NCBI GenBank assembly: GCA_949282305.1
Contig: CASDPB010000093.1
Span: 1-64,000 of the forward strand
From: an uncultured Lentisphaeria bacterium
GTDB taxonomy: Bacteria; Verrucomicrobiota; Lentisphaeria; Victivallales; UBA1829
Length of the DNA stretch: 64,000 nt
Direction: 5' to 3'
Positions within the stretch are counted from its first letter, which is position 1; every line of letters starts with the position of its first letter. Shown in pieces: positions 52,788 through 60,251 of the stretch. The position numbers and the translations under genes were made by a program. The notes below the pieces were generated by a model. The model did not search any database. It saw only the letters and a program-made list of their open reading frames with translations, and was not told the DNA's origin.

Positions 52788-52816
52788 ACTATAACACAAC
52801 TTTCCTTACTTTTCCA
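52788..52816 (-). promoter_or_regulatory. Promoter of the aroQ-acc operon
   Basis: Read on the minus strand: TGGAAA (52816-52811), 17-nt spacer, TATAGT (52793-52788). The -10 ends 6 nt before the ATG, placing the predicted start at or next to the A of the start codon. Confidence 0.45.
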
Positions 52817-52868
52817 GAAAAAATTCCGAAAGGTTGAAAAATGAGCTGATTATTTTTCGCGGGGAATC

Positions 52869-53624
52869 TCATAACTCGTTGAAGTAGGCGCTTTCGTAAC
52901 CGTTGTCCACCATGACCCGCAGCGCGGTGCCGATTTCCTCAAAATACTGCGGGATGTAACTGGAATAACTCCGGTAGGCATACTGTTCGTGGGAGCCGAT
53001 GCAGATCAGGCTTTTCCCGGATGCGATACGCCGCTGCAGACGTTCCTCAATTCCCCGCAGGTCGTTCCCGAAAAGGTTCAGGATTGCATCCACGGGCATG
53101 TCATACATGCTGAAGTCCCGGTTGCAAATGATTTCCTCCCCTTCCGGAACGGCGAAGAATTTCATTCCGTGCCTCCGCATGAAAATACGGTTTTCCGGCG
53201 TGATGCGGAACCAGTGCATGATGACGGGCGCAATCAGGGATTTTCCGCCGACGATGCGTCTGAGGTCGTTCATCAGCAGTGCATAATGTTCCGGCATTTT
53301 TTCCGGATACGCCTTTGAATAAGGTTCATCGGGGAATTCCGCGTAACCGTGAAAGGCAAATTTCAGCCAGTCTGAATTGTCCTCGAATTCGGAGCGGTAT
53401 TTGTCGGGAAACTGCGAAAGATCGAAAGAGGGATTGTGCGAATTCCGCCAGAAGCAGTTGAGCGTGAATTTCGCTCCGTATTGTTCATGCGCCTTTTTCA
53501 GTCCGTTCAGATAGAACTGGTCGAATATGGAAACATAACAGTGTTCATAAATATCGTTGAAAAAGAAGATGTTGTCATCAATGAAAAAGTTGTATTTTTT
53601 CCCATCCGGCAGCGGTTTCTGCAT
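52869..53624 (-). CDS. Polysaccharide-deacetylase-like (NodB-type barrel) protein
   Basis: 251 residues. Possible metal-site elements of the deacetylase fold are seen: paired Asp in NFFIDDNIFFFNDI near the N-terminus, FAFHGYAEFPDEPY, and PVIMHWFRI. The match is partial and the usual HxxxxH spacing is not exact. There is no signal peptide. Function uncertain: a cytoplasmic deacetylase-like protein is the best guess. It lies between lepB and aroQ, same strand. Confidence 0.6.
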   Translation of the reverse strand: MQKPLPDGKKYNFFIDDNIFFFNDIYEHCYVSIFDQFYLNGLKKAHEQYGAKFTLNCFWRNSHNPSFDLSQFPDKYRSEFEDNSDWLKFAFHGYAEFPDEPYSKAYPEKMPEHYALLMNDLRRIVGGKSLIAPVIMHWFRITPENRIFMRRHGMKFFAVPEGEEIICNRDFSMYDMPVDAILNLFGNDLRGIEERLQRRIASGKSLICIGSHEQYAYRSYSSYIPQYFEEIGTALRVMVDNGYESAYFNEL

Positions 53625-53677
53625 CTTGGCTCCTTTCTGAAAACGGTTGAATTGAAAACGGACATTTCCGCGGCTGG

Positions 53678-54868
53678 TTACTGCATGCTCATGGCTGACG
53701 GCTGATAGCGCGGGTCGTCGGGGAGAATCGTCGGGGTGTCAAGAGGCGGAAGGCGGTCGACGAGTCCCCAGCGGCGGGAGATCGGCCAGAAGACGTTGAC
53801 TGCGAGTCCGACGATATTTTTGCGGGGAATGAAACCGATCATACGGGCATCGAGGCTGTGGTTCGTATTGTCGCCCAGCACAAAATAATGATTTTCCGGC
53901 ACTGTGATTTCCTGTCCGGGGGCAAGCAGTCCGTCCGCCCTGTGTCCCTGGTAGCCGCCCTTGAACGAATAGAGTTTCCTGAATTTTTCGGAGAGTTCAT
54001 AGGCGGGTTTGAAATCCTCCGCTCCTTTCGGTCGGATCATGAGAATGTTGTTTTCAATTTTCATGGTGTCCCCGGGAAGTCCCGCAAGACGTTTGACGTA
54101 ATAAAATCCGCCGAGCGGCTGAACCGCGGAGGAAAGCCCTTCCGTCGTGAACACGACGATGTCGCCGCGTTTGATGTCGCGAAAATGGATGCTGAACCGT
54201 TCGACGAAGAGATGATCTCCGGTGGAAAGCCAGCCGTCGGAAAACGTTTCTCCCGCTTCGTAATAATCGCCGGTTTTTGTCAGATAGCGCTTGATGTTCT
54301 GGAGAAGATCGCCGGGAAGGGTGTAAGTCCGGTTGCCGATATTGAAAACGGATTCCGTGAAAAAGAGATATTTGTTTCTGAGTTTGTAGTCATAAGAGAG
54401 CCAGCCGTCTTCTTTCACCGTGAGTTCTGCGCGTTCCGCCTGTATCGGCATGGCGGCTCTGGTGACGGGTCCGAGATGAGGTTCGGAAAGTTTCCGGTCA
54501 ATGTAGTGAATGCCGAACAGGGTCGGCTGCATGCTGCTGGTCGGAATTTTGAACGGCTGGATATAGAGCGCGCGGATGCCGCCCGCAACGGCGCAGGCGA
54601 CGATCAGCACATCCAGGAATCCGCGCATGGAGTGGGCGAAACCGTTTCTCGGGAGAATGCGTTCCAGGCGCTGGTCGAAGCCCTCCAGTGTTTTCTGATC
54701 CGTTTCCGGCAGTCTGACGGCGTCCAGTTCCGTTTTCAGCAGCTGGAGTTCCGCTTTGGTTTTGTCCGGCAGAATGTCGTCATCCGCCGCAAGGGTGTGG
54801 CGGACGGTTGATCTGAGTTCTTTCAGCAGCTTTCTGCGTTTGCGGTTTTTGAAAAATGATGACAGCAT
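53678..54868 (-). CDS. lepB: Signal peptidase I, with long insertion
   Basis: 396 residues. A cytoplasmic N-terminal region (1-80) precedes one membrane helix (about 83-101). Catalytic Ser112 is in PTSSMQPTL and the general-base Lys259 in YYVKRLAGLPGD; the C-terminal box is VLGDNTNHSLDAR. In E. coli the Ser-Lys distance is 55 residues; here it is 147, so about 90 extra residues sit between them. The enzyme cleaves signal peptides at the periplasmic face. It has its own promoter, back-to-back with that of waaA. Confidence 0.95.
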   Translation of the reverse strand: MLSSFFKNRKRRKLLKELRSTVRHTLAADDDILPDKTKAELQLLKTELDAVRLPETDQKTLEGFDQRLERILPRNGFAHSMRGFLDVLIVACAVAGGIRALYIQPFKIPTSSMQPTLFGIHYIDRKLSEPHLGPVTRAAMPIQAERAELTVKEDGWLSYDYKLRNKYLFFTESVFNIGNRTYTLPGDLLQNIKRYLTKTGDYYEAGETFSDGWLSTGDHLFVERFSIHFRDIKRGDIVVFTTEGLSSAVQPLGGFYYVKRLAGLPGDTMKIENNILMIRPKGAEDFKPAYELSEKFRKLYSFKGGYQGHRADGLLAPGQEITVPENHYFVLGDNTNHSLDARMIGFIPRKNIVGLAVNVFWPISRRWGLVDRLPPLDTPTILPDDPRYQPSAMSMQ

Positions 54869-54911
54869 GATTGTATTGTCTTTCTTCGTCAGTTAAAAAT
54901 ATTCCATAAAA

Positions 54912-54975
54912 ACAATATCACATCTTTGTTTCAAGGTCAAGCGAGGTTTGCATATATCGGCATAAGAAGTATATT
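54912..54975. promoter_or_regulatory. Back-to-back promoters of lepB and waaA
   Basis: For lepB (minus): TTGACC (54940-54935), 17-nt spacer, TATTGT (54917-54912). For waaA (plus): TTGCAT (54948-54953), 16-nt spacer, TATATT (54970-54975). The two -35 boxes are 7 bp apart, so the promoters may compete or share a regulator. Confidence 0.6.
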
Positions 54976-55011
54976 ACAGGGTTGACGAATGATGGAAAGT
55001 GAAATGACGGA

Positions 55012-56295
55012 ATGATCTTGTTATATAGAATACTGTTTCCTTTTGTTTTTTTGTTTTTTCTGCCGGGGCTGATCGTGAAACTGATCCGGCGCCCCGGGCG
55101 CAAGAAAAACTATATGGAACGCTTCGGCTTCTTTTCCGGGGAGAGGCGGGAGGCGCTTTCCCGTATGCGGGGGGCTGTCTGGATTCACGCGGTCAGCGTC
55201 GGGGAGACCAATGCCGCGCTTTCTCTCCTGAAAAAATGGATCGCGGAGTATCCGGACAGGAAGTTTGTGTTCAGCACGACGACCACGACTTCGCAGGAAA
55301 TCGCATGGAACAAGGTGCCCGCCGGAGTCGAGGTGTTTTTCTGCCCTGTGGATATGGGCTTTTCCGTCCGCAGGGTTCTGCGGATGGTTCGTCCGTCTTC
55401 GCTGGTGATCTTTGAAACGGAAATCTGGCCGAACCTGGTGTTTCTGGCGAAGAAAAGCGGGGCGAAGGTGTTTCTCGTGAATGCGCGTCTTTCCGACCGT
55501 TCCATCAGGGGATACCGGCGTTTCCGCGCGTTTTTCGCTCCGGTGCTGAGCGCGTTTGACCGGATCGGGGTGCAGACGGAGCTGGACAGGGAACGTTTCC
55601 TTTCCGTGGCGCCGGAGGCGAAGGCCGTTGTGACCGGCAACATCAAATTCGATCAGTGCCCGCCTCCGGATTTGAAAGGGATTGACCTGACGGAGTTTTT
55701 CGGGCAGGATTTCATTTCCCTGCTGGCGTGCAGCACCCATGCGCCGGAGGAGAAACTGATGCTGGATTCGTTTCTTGCGGCGCGGAAACACTGTCCGAAG
55801 CTGAAATTCGTGATCGTGCCGCGTCATGCGGAACGGGGCGGTGAACTTGAGGAAATGCTGAAAAATTCGGGTGTCCGTTATTACCGGAGAACCTCGAAGA
55901 AGCCTCTGGACGGGACGGTGGACTGTCTGCTGGCGGATACCACGGGGGAACTGGTCAGGTTCATCAGGTCTTCGGATATTGTACTGATGGGCAAGACCTT
56001 TGCCGGAAACGACGAGGGACAGAACATCATTGAACCCGCGCAAATGGGGAAGACGATCATTACGGGCCCTGAAATGAAGAATTTCCGGCAGGCGTTTGAC
56101 GCCCTGCTGAAAGAGGGCGGCGTCCTGAGCATTCATTCGGACGGGGAGCTGACCGCCGCCGTGGAGACCCTGGCGGAAAGCGCGGAGAAGCGCCGCATTC
56201 TGGGGGAAAAGGCGAAGACGGCGGTTGGCAGACATGCCGGAGCATTGGAAAAGACTATTAAACTTTTAGAGGAGAACAGATCATGTCAGGCTTGA
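55012..56295 (+). CDS. waaA: 3-deoxy-D-manno-octulosonic acid (Kdo) transferase
   Basis: 427 residues. An N-terminal membrane anchor (1-25) is followed by a GT-B glycosyltransferase of family GT30: AVWIHAVSVGETNAALSLLKKW, FSTTTTTSQEIA, FETEIWPNLVFLAKKSGAKVFLVNARLSDRS, TGNIKFDQ, and C-terminal VLMGKTFAGNDEGQNIIEPAQMGK. It transfers Kdo from CMP-Kdo to lipid A precursor, showing an LPS-type outer membrane. Its 3' end contains the ribosome site and start of thiC (13-nt overlap). Confidence 0.96.
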   Translation: MILLYRILFPFVFLFFLPGLIVKLIRRPGRKKNYMERFGFFSGERREALSRMRGAVWIHAVSVGETNAALSLLKKWIAEYPDRKFVFSTTTTTSQEIAWNKVPAGVEVFFCPVDMGFSVRRVLRMVRPSSLVIFETEIWPNLVFLAKKSGAKVFLVNARLSDRSIRGYRRFRAFFAPVLSAFDRIGVQTELDRERFLSVAPEAKAVVTGNIKFDQCPPPDLKGIDLTEFFGQDFISLLACSTHAPEEKLMLDSFLAARKHCPKLKFVIVPRHAERGGELEEMLKNSGVRYYRRTSKKPLDGTVDCLLADTTGELVRFIRSSDIVLMGKTFAGNDEGQNIIEPAQMGKTIITGPEMKNFRQAFDALLKEGGVLSIHSDGELTAAVETLAESAEKRRILGEKAKTAVGRHAGALEKTIKLLEENRSCQA

Positions 56296-57599
56296 CTCAG
56301 GCCCTTCTTGCGAAAGAGGGAAAGATTACCGAACAGATGAAGCGCGTTGCTGTGAAAGAGGGGCGCAGCGAGGAATTTATCCGAGAGAGAGTCGCCGACG
56401 GGCGGATCGTCATTCCGGCGAACATCAATCATAAGAATCTGGAACCGGTCGGGATCGGGCGCGAGCTTCTGACCAAGATCAATGCGAACATCGGAAACTC
56501 CTCCCTTTCCAGTTGTCCCAAAGAGGAGCAGACGAAACTGCAGACCGCGCTGAAATACGGTGCGGATACGGTCATGGATCTCAGTACCGGCGGCAATATT
56601 ACGAAAATCCGCGCGGATCTTCTTGCAAAATGCCATGCTCCGGTCGGGACGGTGCCCGTATATGAGATGGTTGCGCGCAAGGGAGCGGACGGCATCAGCC
56701 GTGAGCTCATGCTTCAGGTCATGGAGGAGCAGGCTCAGCAGGGGGTTGACTATATGACGATTCATGCCGGGCTGCTCCGCAAATATGTCCCCCTGGCGAT
56801 GAAGCGCAAGCTCGGGATCGTCAGCCGCGGCGGAGCTCTGCTTGCCGGCTGGATGGAGAAGAACAAGAGGGAGAATCCGTTCTATGAATTTTTCGACGAT
56901 ATTCTTGAAATCTGCCTGAAATATGACGTGACGCTTTCTCTCGGTGACGGTTTGCGCCCCGGTTGCCTCGCCGACGCCAGCGACGAAGCGCAGTTTGCTG
57001 AGCTTGACACGCTGGGCGAACTGGTGTTCCGCTGCCGCAAGGCGGGAGTTCAGGCGATGGTGGAGGGGCCCGGACACGTCCCGATGAATGAAATCGAGAT
57101 GAACATGAAGCGCGAGCAGGAAGTCTGCGGCGATGCGCCGTTCTATATTCTCGGCCCTGTCGTGATCGACTGCGCTCCCGGTTATGACCATCTGGTTGCG
57201 TCCATGGGCGGTATGCTCGGCGCGTATTACGGAGCTGCGATGCTCTGTTACGTGACTCCGAAAGAGCACATCGGGCTTCCGAACAACGAGGATGTGCGCC
57301 GCGGCGTCGTGGCGTTCAAGATTGCCGCCCATGCCGCGGATATCGGACTCAACAAGCCCGGCGCGCGCGACCGTGACAACGCGATCAGCGACGCCCGCGC
57401 CGAATTCGACTGGGACAAGCAGTTCTCCCATGCGATAGACGAAGACCGCGCCCGCGCCTATCGTGCGGATGCGATCCGGGAAAGTTCGGCGGAGGAAATC
57501 GCCAGAAAGCATGACGGCAAATACTGCACGATGTGCGGTCCCGATTTCTGTTCCGTCCGCATCAGCGCCCGTTTGAAAGAGGCAATGAAACAGGAATAA
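56283..57599 (+). CDS. thiC: Phosphomethylpyrimidine synthase (radical SAM, HMP-P synthase)
   Basis: 438 residues, the shorter form of ThiC. It has KYGADTVMDLSTGGNI, GTVPVYEMV, EGPGHVPMNEIEMNMKREQEVC, and the C-terminal cluster-binding CxxCxxxxC (CTMCGPDFC) for the 4Fe-4S cluster used with SAM. It converts aminoimidazole ribotide to HMP phosphate for thiamin. GGAG precedes ATG 56283, within waaA. No TPP riboswitch is possible directly upstream, because that DNA encodes waaA. Confidence 0.97.
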   Translation: MSGLTQALLAKEGKITEQMKRVAVKEGRSEEFIRERVADGRIVIPANINHKNLEPVGIGRELLTKINANIGNSSLSSCPKEEQTKLQTALKYGADTVMDLSTGGNITKIRADLLAKCHAPVGTVPVYEMVARKGADGISRELMLQVMEEQAQQGVDYMTIHAGLLRKYVPLAMKRKLGIVSRGGALLAGWMEKNKRENPFYEFFDDILEICLKYDVTLSLGDGLRPGCLADASDEAQFAELDTLGELVFRCRKAGVQAMVEGPGHVPMNEIEMNMKREQEVCGDAPFYILGPVVIDCAPGYDHLVASMGGMLGAYYGAAMLCYVTPKEHIGLPNNEDVRRGVVAFKIAAHAADIGLNKPGARDRDNAISDARAEFDWDKQFSHAIDEDRARAYRADAIRESSAEEIARKHDGKYCTMCGPDFCSVRISARLKEAMKQE

Positions 57600-57619
57600 G
57601 AGAGCTTTGCGGGAAAGCG

Positions 57620-57642
57620 GGAATCAGGCTTTTCCTGATTCC
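57620..57642 (+). terminator. Hairpin downstream of thiC
   Basis: A perfect 9-bp stem GGAATCAGG/CCTGATTCC with a 5-nt CTTTT loop, with further outer AAAGC/GCTTT pairing. The T tail is weak. Confidence 0.6.
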
Positions 57643-57683
57643 TTCCGGCTTTCTGAAAAAACAATAACGAACAGGAGGTCGAT

Positions 57684-59129
57684 ATGGCGGAATCATCGGA
57701 AATCCGGAAAATGGAAGATGCTTTGAAAAAAGCGGAGACCTCCTTTCATGTCCTGTTTGAGAAAATGAACGGAGACGGTTCCGCACGCGTCGTCTGCGAG
57801 TGCGGTTCAAAGAGACTGCTGGAGAATCTGCGGATTCTTTTCCGGAAATTGCACGGAGAGGTGGGCGCGCTGGGAACGGCGACGATCAATCCGAGACTGG
57901 AATCCGTTCCTTCGGAGATGCCGGACTCGGTTGACGCATGGAATGAGATTGCGTTCTGCTGTGCCCCGAAAAGTTTCCGGCAGTGTGTGGACGACGCGCT
58001 GTTCGAGGCGCTGATGCGGCTCAACCATGCGATCCGCTTTTCGCCGGAAATGTTGAAAGCCGTGGATGACCCCGATACCATGATCGGCAGTTCCGTGCGT
58101 CATGCCGTGAACTTTGCGAAGGCGTTGGAACGTCTGCTTTCGCTTTACCTGATGCTGATTCATGCGGAGGGAGTCCCCGAGCTCTCGCGCCTGAATCCCG
58201 AGGTGAAGAAATTTCAGCTGACGTCGTCCCTTTTCCTGCGTTCCACTTTGAAGGGGCTGGCGATGGAGCTGGATTCCCGCTTTGTCAGAAATGATATTTT
58301 CGCATCCGGGCGCACCTTCCGTTATGCTCACGGGGATTTCATGCCGGTCGCCTTGCAGTCCATCCGCGGCGTGGATGAGTTCTACGGATACAACGAGGCG
58401 AAACGGGTGCTTTCGGAGCATTTCGGGGCATTTGTTTCCGGCAGATACAATCTGCCCCTGCTGGTGAGCGGTCTGCCGGGGCTTGGCAAGACGCAGATGA
58501 CGATTGCCTACTGCCTGAAGTTTCCGGAACTGACTCTGGTACTGGCGGGTCCGGAGGCTCTGCAGGAAGGTCTGGAGGAGCTGATCGCGAAGCTGACGCC
58601 TTACAAGACTAAGAAATTCATTCTTTTCTTCGACGATATTGACACCCGTGCCGTCAACTGGTATTACTTCCGCACTTATATCGGCGGATCGTTTTCCCTG
58701 CCGTCGAACATGATGGTGGTTCTTGCGTCGAATTACGGTTTTCCGCCGAATATTTCAAGCCGGGGGCGTGTCTTCAACTTCCCGCTGTTCGATGAGATAC
58801 GGTGCCAGGAGATGATCGAGGATCTGTTTCTGTCGCGCGGCATGAAGCATGTCACGCCGGATCTGCTTTCCGTGATTGCCGCAGACTATGTGGAGGCGTT
58901 CGGGCAGAAGGAGTTCGACGAACTCAGCCCCCGTACGCTTGCCCGTTATCTGGAACTTTATCTCGATGATTCCGCCAAGCGCCGCCGTATGCTGGAGCTT
59001 TCGCGCGGCGAAGTGATTACCAAACCCGATTCGCAGGTCTTTTACGAAATGAACATGAAACTTTTAAGGGCGCTTTACGGAGAGGATGCCATTGATGAAG
59101 TCAGAAAGAAAGAACTTGACATCCGTTGA
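57684..59129 (+). CDS. AAA-type ATPase, DUF815-like
   Basis: 481 residues; AGGAGG precedes ATG 57684. A mainly helical N-terminal half (about 1-210) is followed by an ATPase domain: P-loop GLPGLGKT (263-270), Walker B FILFFDDID (312-320), a sensor-like MVVLASNYG, and an arginine-containing SSRGRVF. The order and spacing resemble DUF815 proteins, but the N-terminus is different. Function unknown. The 3' end overlaps tadA by 35-44 nt. Confidence 0.78.
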   Translation: MAESSEIRKMEDALKKAETSFHVLFEKMNGDGSARVVCECGSKRLLENLRILFRKLHGEVGALGTATINPRLESVPSEMPDSVDAWNEIAFCCAPKSFRQCVDDALFEALMRLNHAIRFSPEMLKAVDDPDTMIGSSVRHAVNFAKALERLLSLYLMLIHAEGVPELSRLNPEVKKFQLTSSLFLRSTLKGLAMELDSRFVRNDIFASGRTFRYAHGDFMPVALQSIRGVDEFYGYNEAKRVLSEHFGAFVSGRYNLPLLVSGLPGLGKTQMTIAYCLKFPELTLVLAGPEALQEGLEELIAKLTPYKTKKFILFFDDIDTRAVNWYYFRTYIGGSFSLPSNMMVVLASNYGFPPNISSRGRVFNFPLFDEIRCQEMIEDLFLSRGMKHVTPDLLSVIAADYVEAFGQKEFDELSPRTLARYLELYLDDSAKRRRMLELSRGEVITKPDSQVFYEMNMKLLRALYGEDAIDEVRKKELDIR

Positions 59130-59628
59130 CGGTCCGGCGGATCTCTTCACGGATGAGTATTATATGCGTGCGGCGCTTCGGTTGGCGGAGCGCGCCGCGG
59201 CGGACGGCGAGGTTCCCGTGGGAGCGGTTGCTGTCAGGGACGGCGTGGTGATCGCAAAGGCTTGGAATCAGGTTGAAATGCTGAAGGACGCTACGGCACA
59301 TGCCGAAATTCTGGTATTGACCGCCGCTTCCAATGCGGTCGGTGACTGGCGGATGGACGGCGTTACGGTTTTCGTGACGAAGGAACCTTGCGCCATGTGC
59401 GCCGGCGCCCTGGTGAATGCACGGGTCGCCCGTGTTGTCTACGGGCTTGCCGATCCGCGCTGCGGCGCCTGCGGTTCCGCGCTGGATGTGACCGGCTTCC
59501 GGGGAATGCTCCACAATGTGGAGGTGAAAGGCGGGGTTCTGGAGCCGGAATGCAGAACGCTGATGCAGGAGTTTTTCCGTCAGGCGAGGGAAAGAAGCAG
59601 GAACCGGGAGCCGGGAACCGGAAAGTGA
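59095..59628 (+). CDS. tadA: tRNA-specific adenosine deaminase
   Basis: 177 residues from ATG 59095 (GGAGAGG upstream; ATG 59086 is the other choice). The zinc/catalytic motifs are HAE (in ATAHAEILVL) and PCxxC (EPCAMCAGAL), plus the RVVYGLADPRCGACGS segment of TadA. It makes inosine at the wobble position of tRNA-Arg(ACG). The start lies within the upstream ATPase gene. The C-terminus has a short Arg/Glu-rich tail. Confidence 0.95.
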   Translation: MKSERKNLTSVDGPADLFTDEYYMRAALRLAERAAADGEVPVGAVAVRDGVVIAKAWNQVEMLKDATAHAEILVLTAASNAVGDWRMDGVTVFVTKEPCAMCAGALVNARVARVVYGLADPRCGACGSALDVTGFRGMLHNVEVKGGVLEPECRTLMQEFFRQARERSRNREPGTGK

Positions 59629-59685
59629 AAATTCCCGAACATGCGTTTCCCGTATTTTATCTGTAAAAAAGGAGCTGTTGATAGA

Positions 59686-60237
59686 ATGAAAATCTTTACT
59701 GCGTTGTCTGCGGCGGTTTTGATGACACTGCTGGCATCTTCCTGTTCTTCGGAACAGGACTCGAAAAAGGAGAAACAGGTGATTTCCGCGGTGCGTTTTC
59801 CGAAACTGAAGGATTACAGTCTTGAGTTGTCGTTTGTGACTCCGCGCAGGGAATACTACGCGGGCGAGGAAAATGTGAAGATCACCTTCTCCCTGAAGAA
59901 CACCGGGCTGAAACCGATCATACTGCGTGAATGGTATATGCTGGAAAGTGCGAATGTCAATCTCTATTACGCACCCGGAACGCTGGAGCAGACTGCGTCT
60001 TTGCCGGAGGATCAGTGGAAGCAGAGCCCCACGTATGATGCAAAGCGGAAGCGCATCAACCAGCGTTCACCGCTGATTTTGGATCCGGAGAAGAATCGTG
60101 CGCTGGTTGCCGTTCCGCTGGTTTTTCTGAAAGATCTCAAGGATGCCGGCAGACATGTCACTTATACGGTCAGGGGAAAACTGAATCTTCAGTCCGTGGA
60201 TGTGGAGAGCAGCCCTTTTGAGATTATCGTAAAGTAA
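59686..60237 (+). CDS. Small lipoprotein with Ig/CARDB-like beta domain
   Basis: 183 residues from ATG 59686, preceded by AAGGAG. Lipoprotein signal peptide with lipobox LASSC, then a beta-rich domain (LELSFVTPRREYYAGEENVKITFSLKNTGLKPIILREW) like the bacterial Ig-type or CARDB-like folds that read FxLxNxG. No defined function. It is encoded 14 nt before the debranching enzyme. Confidence 0.8.
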   Translation: MKIFTALSAAVLMTLLASSCSSEQDSKKEKQVISAVRFPKLKDYSLELSFVTPRREYYAGEENVKITFSLKNTGLKPIILREWYMLESANVNLYYAPGTLEQTASLPEDQWKQSPTYDAKRKRINQRSPLILDPEKNRALVAVPLVFLKDLKDAGRHVTYTVRGKLNLQSVDVESSPFEIIVK

Positions 60238-60251
60238 AAGGAAGGAACGAT

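Noticed and set aside
56100-56282. TPP riboswitch before thiC
   Set aside because: The upstream DNA is waaA coding sequence with no leader in which a riboswitch could fit.
55021-57512. Two minus-strand ORFs of 404 and 408 codons
   Set aside because: Antisense shadows of waaA and thiC; no recognisable protein features.
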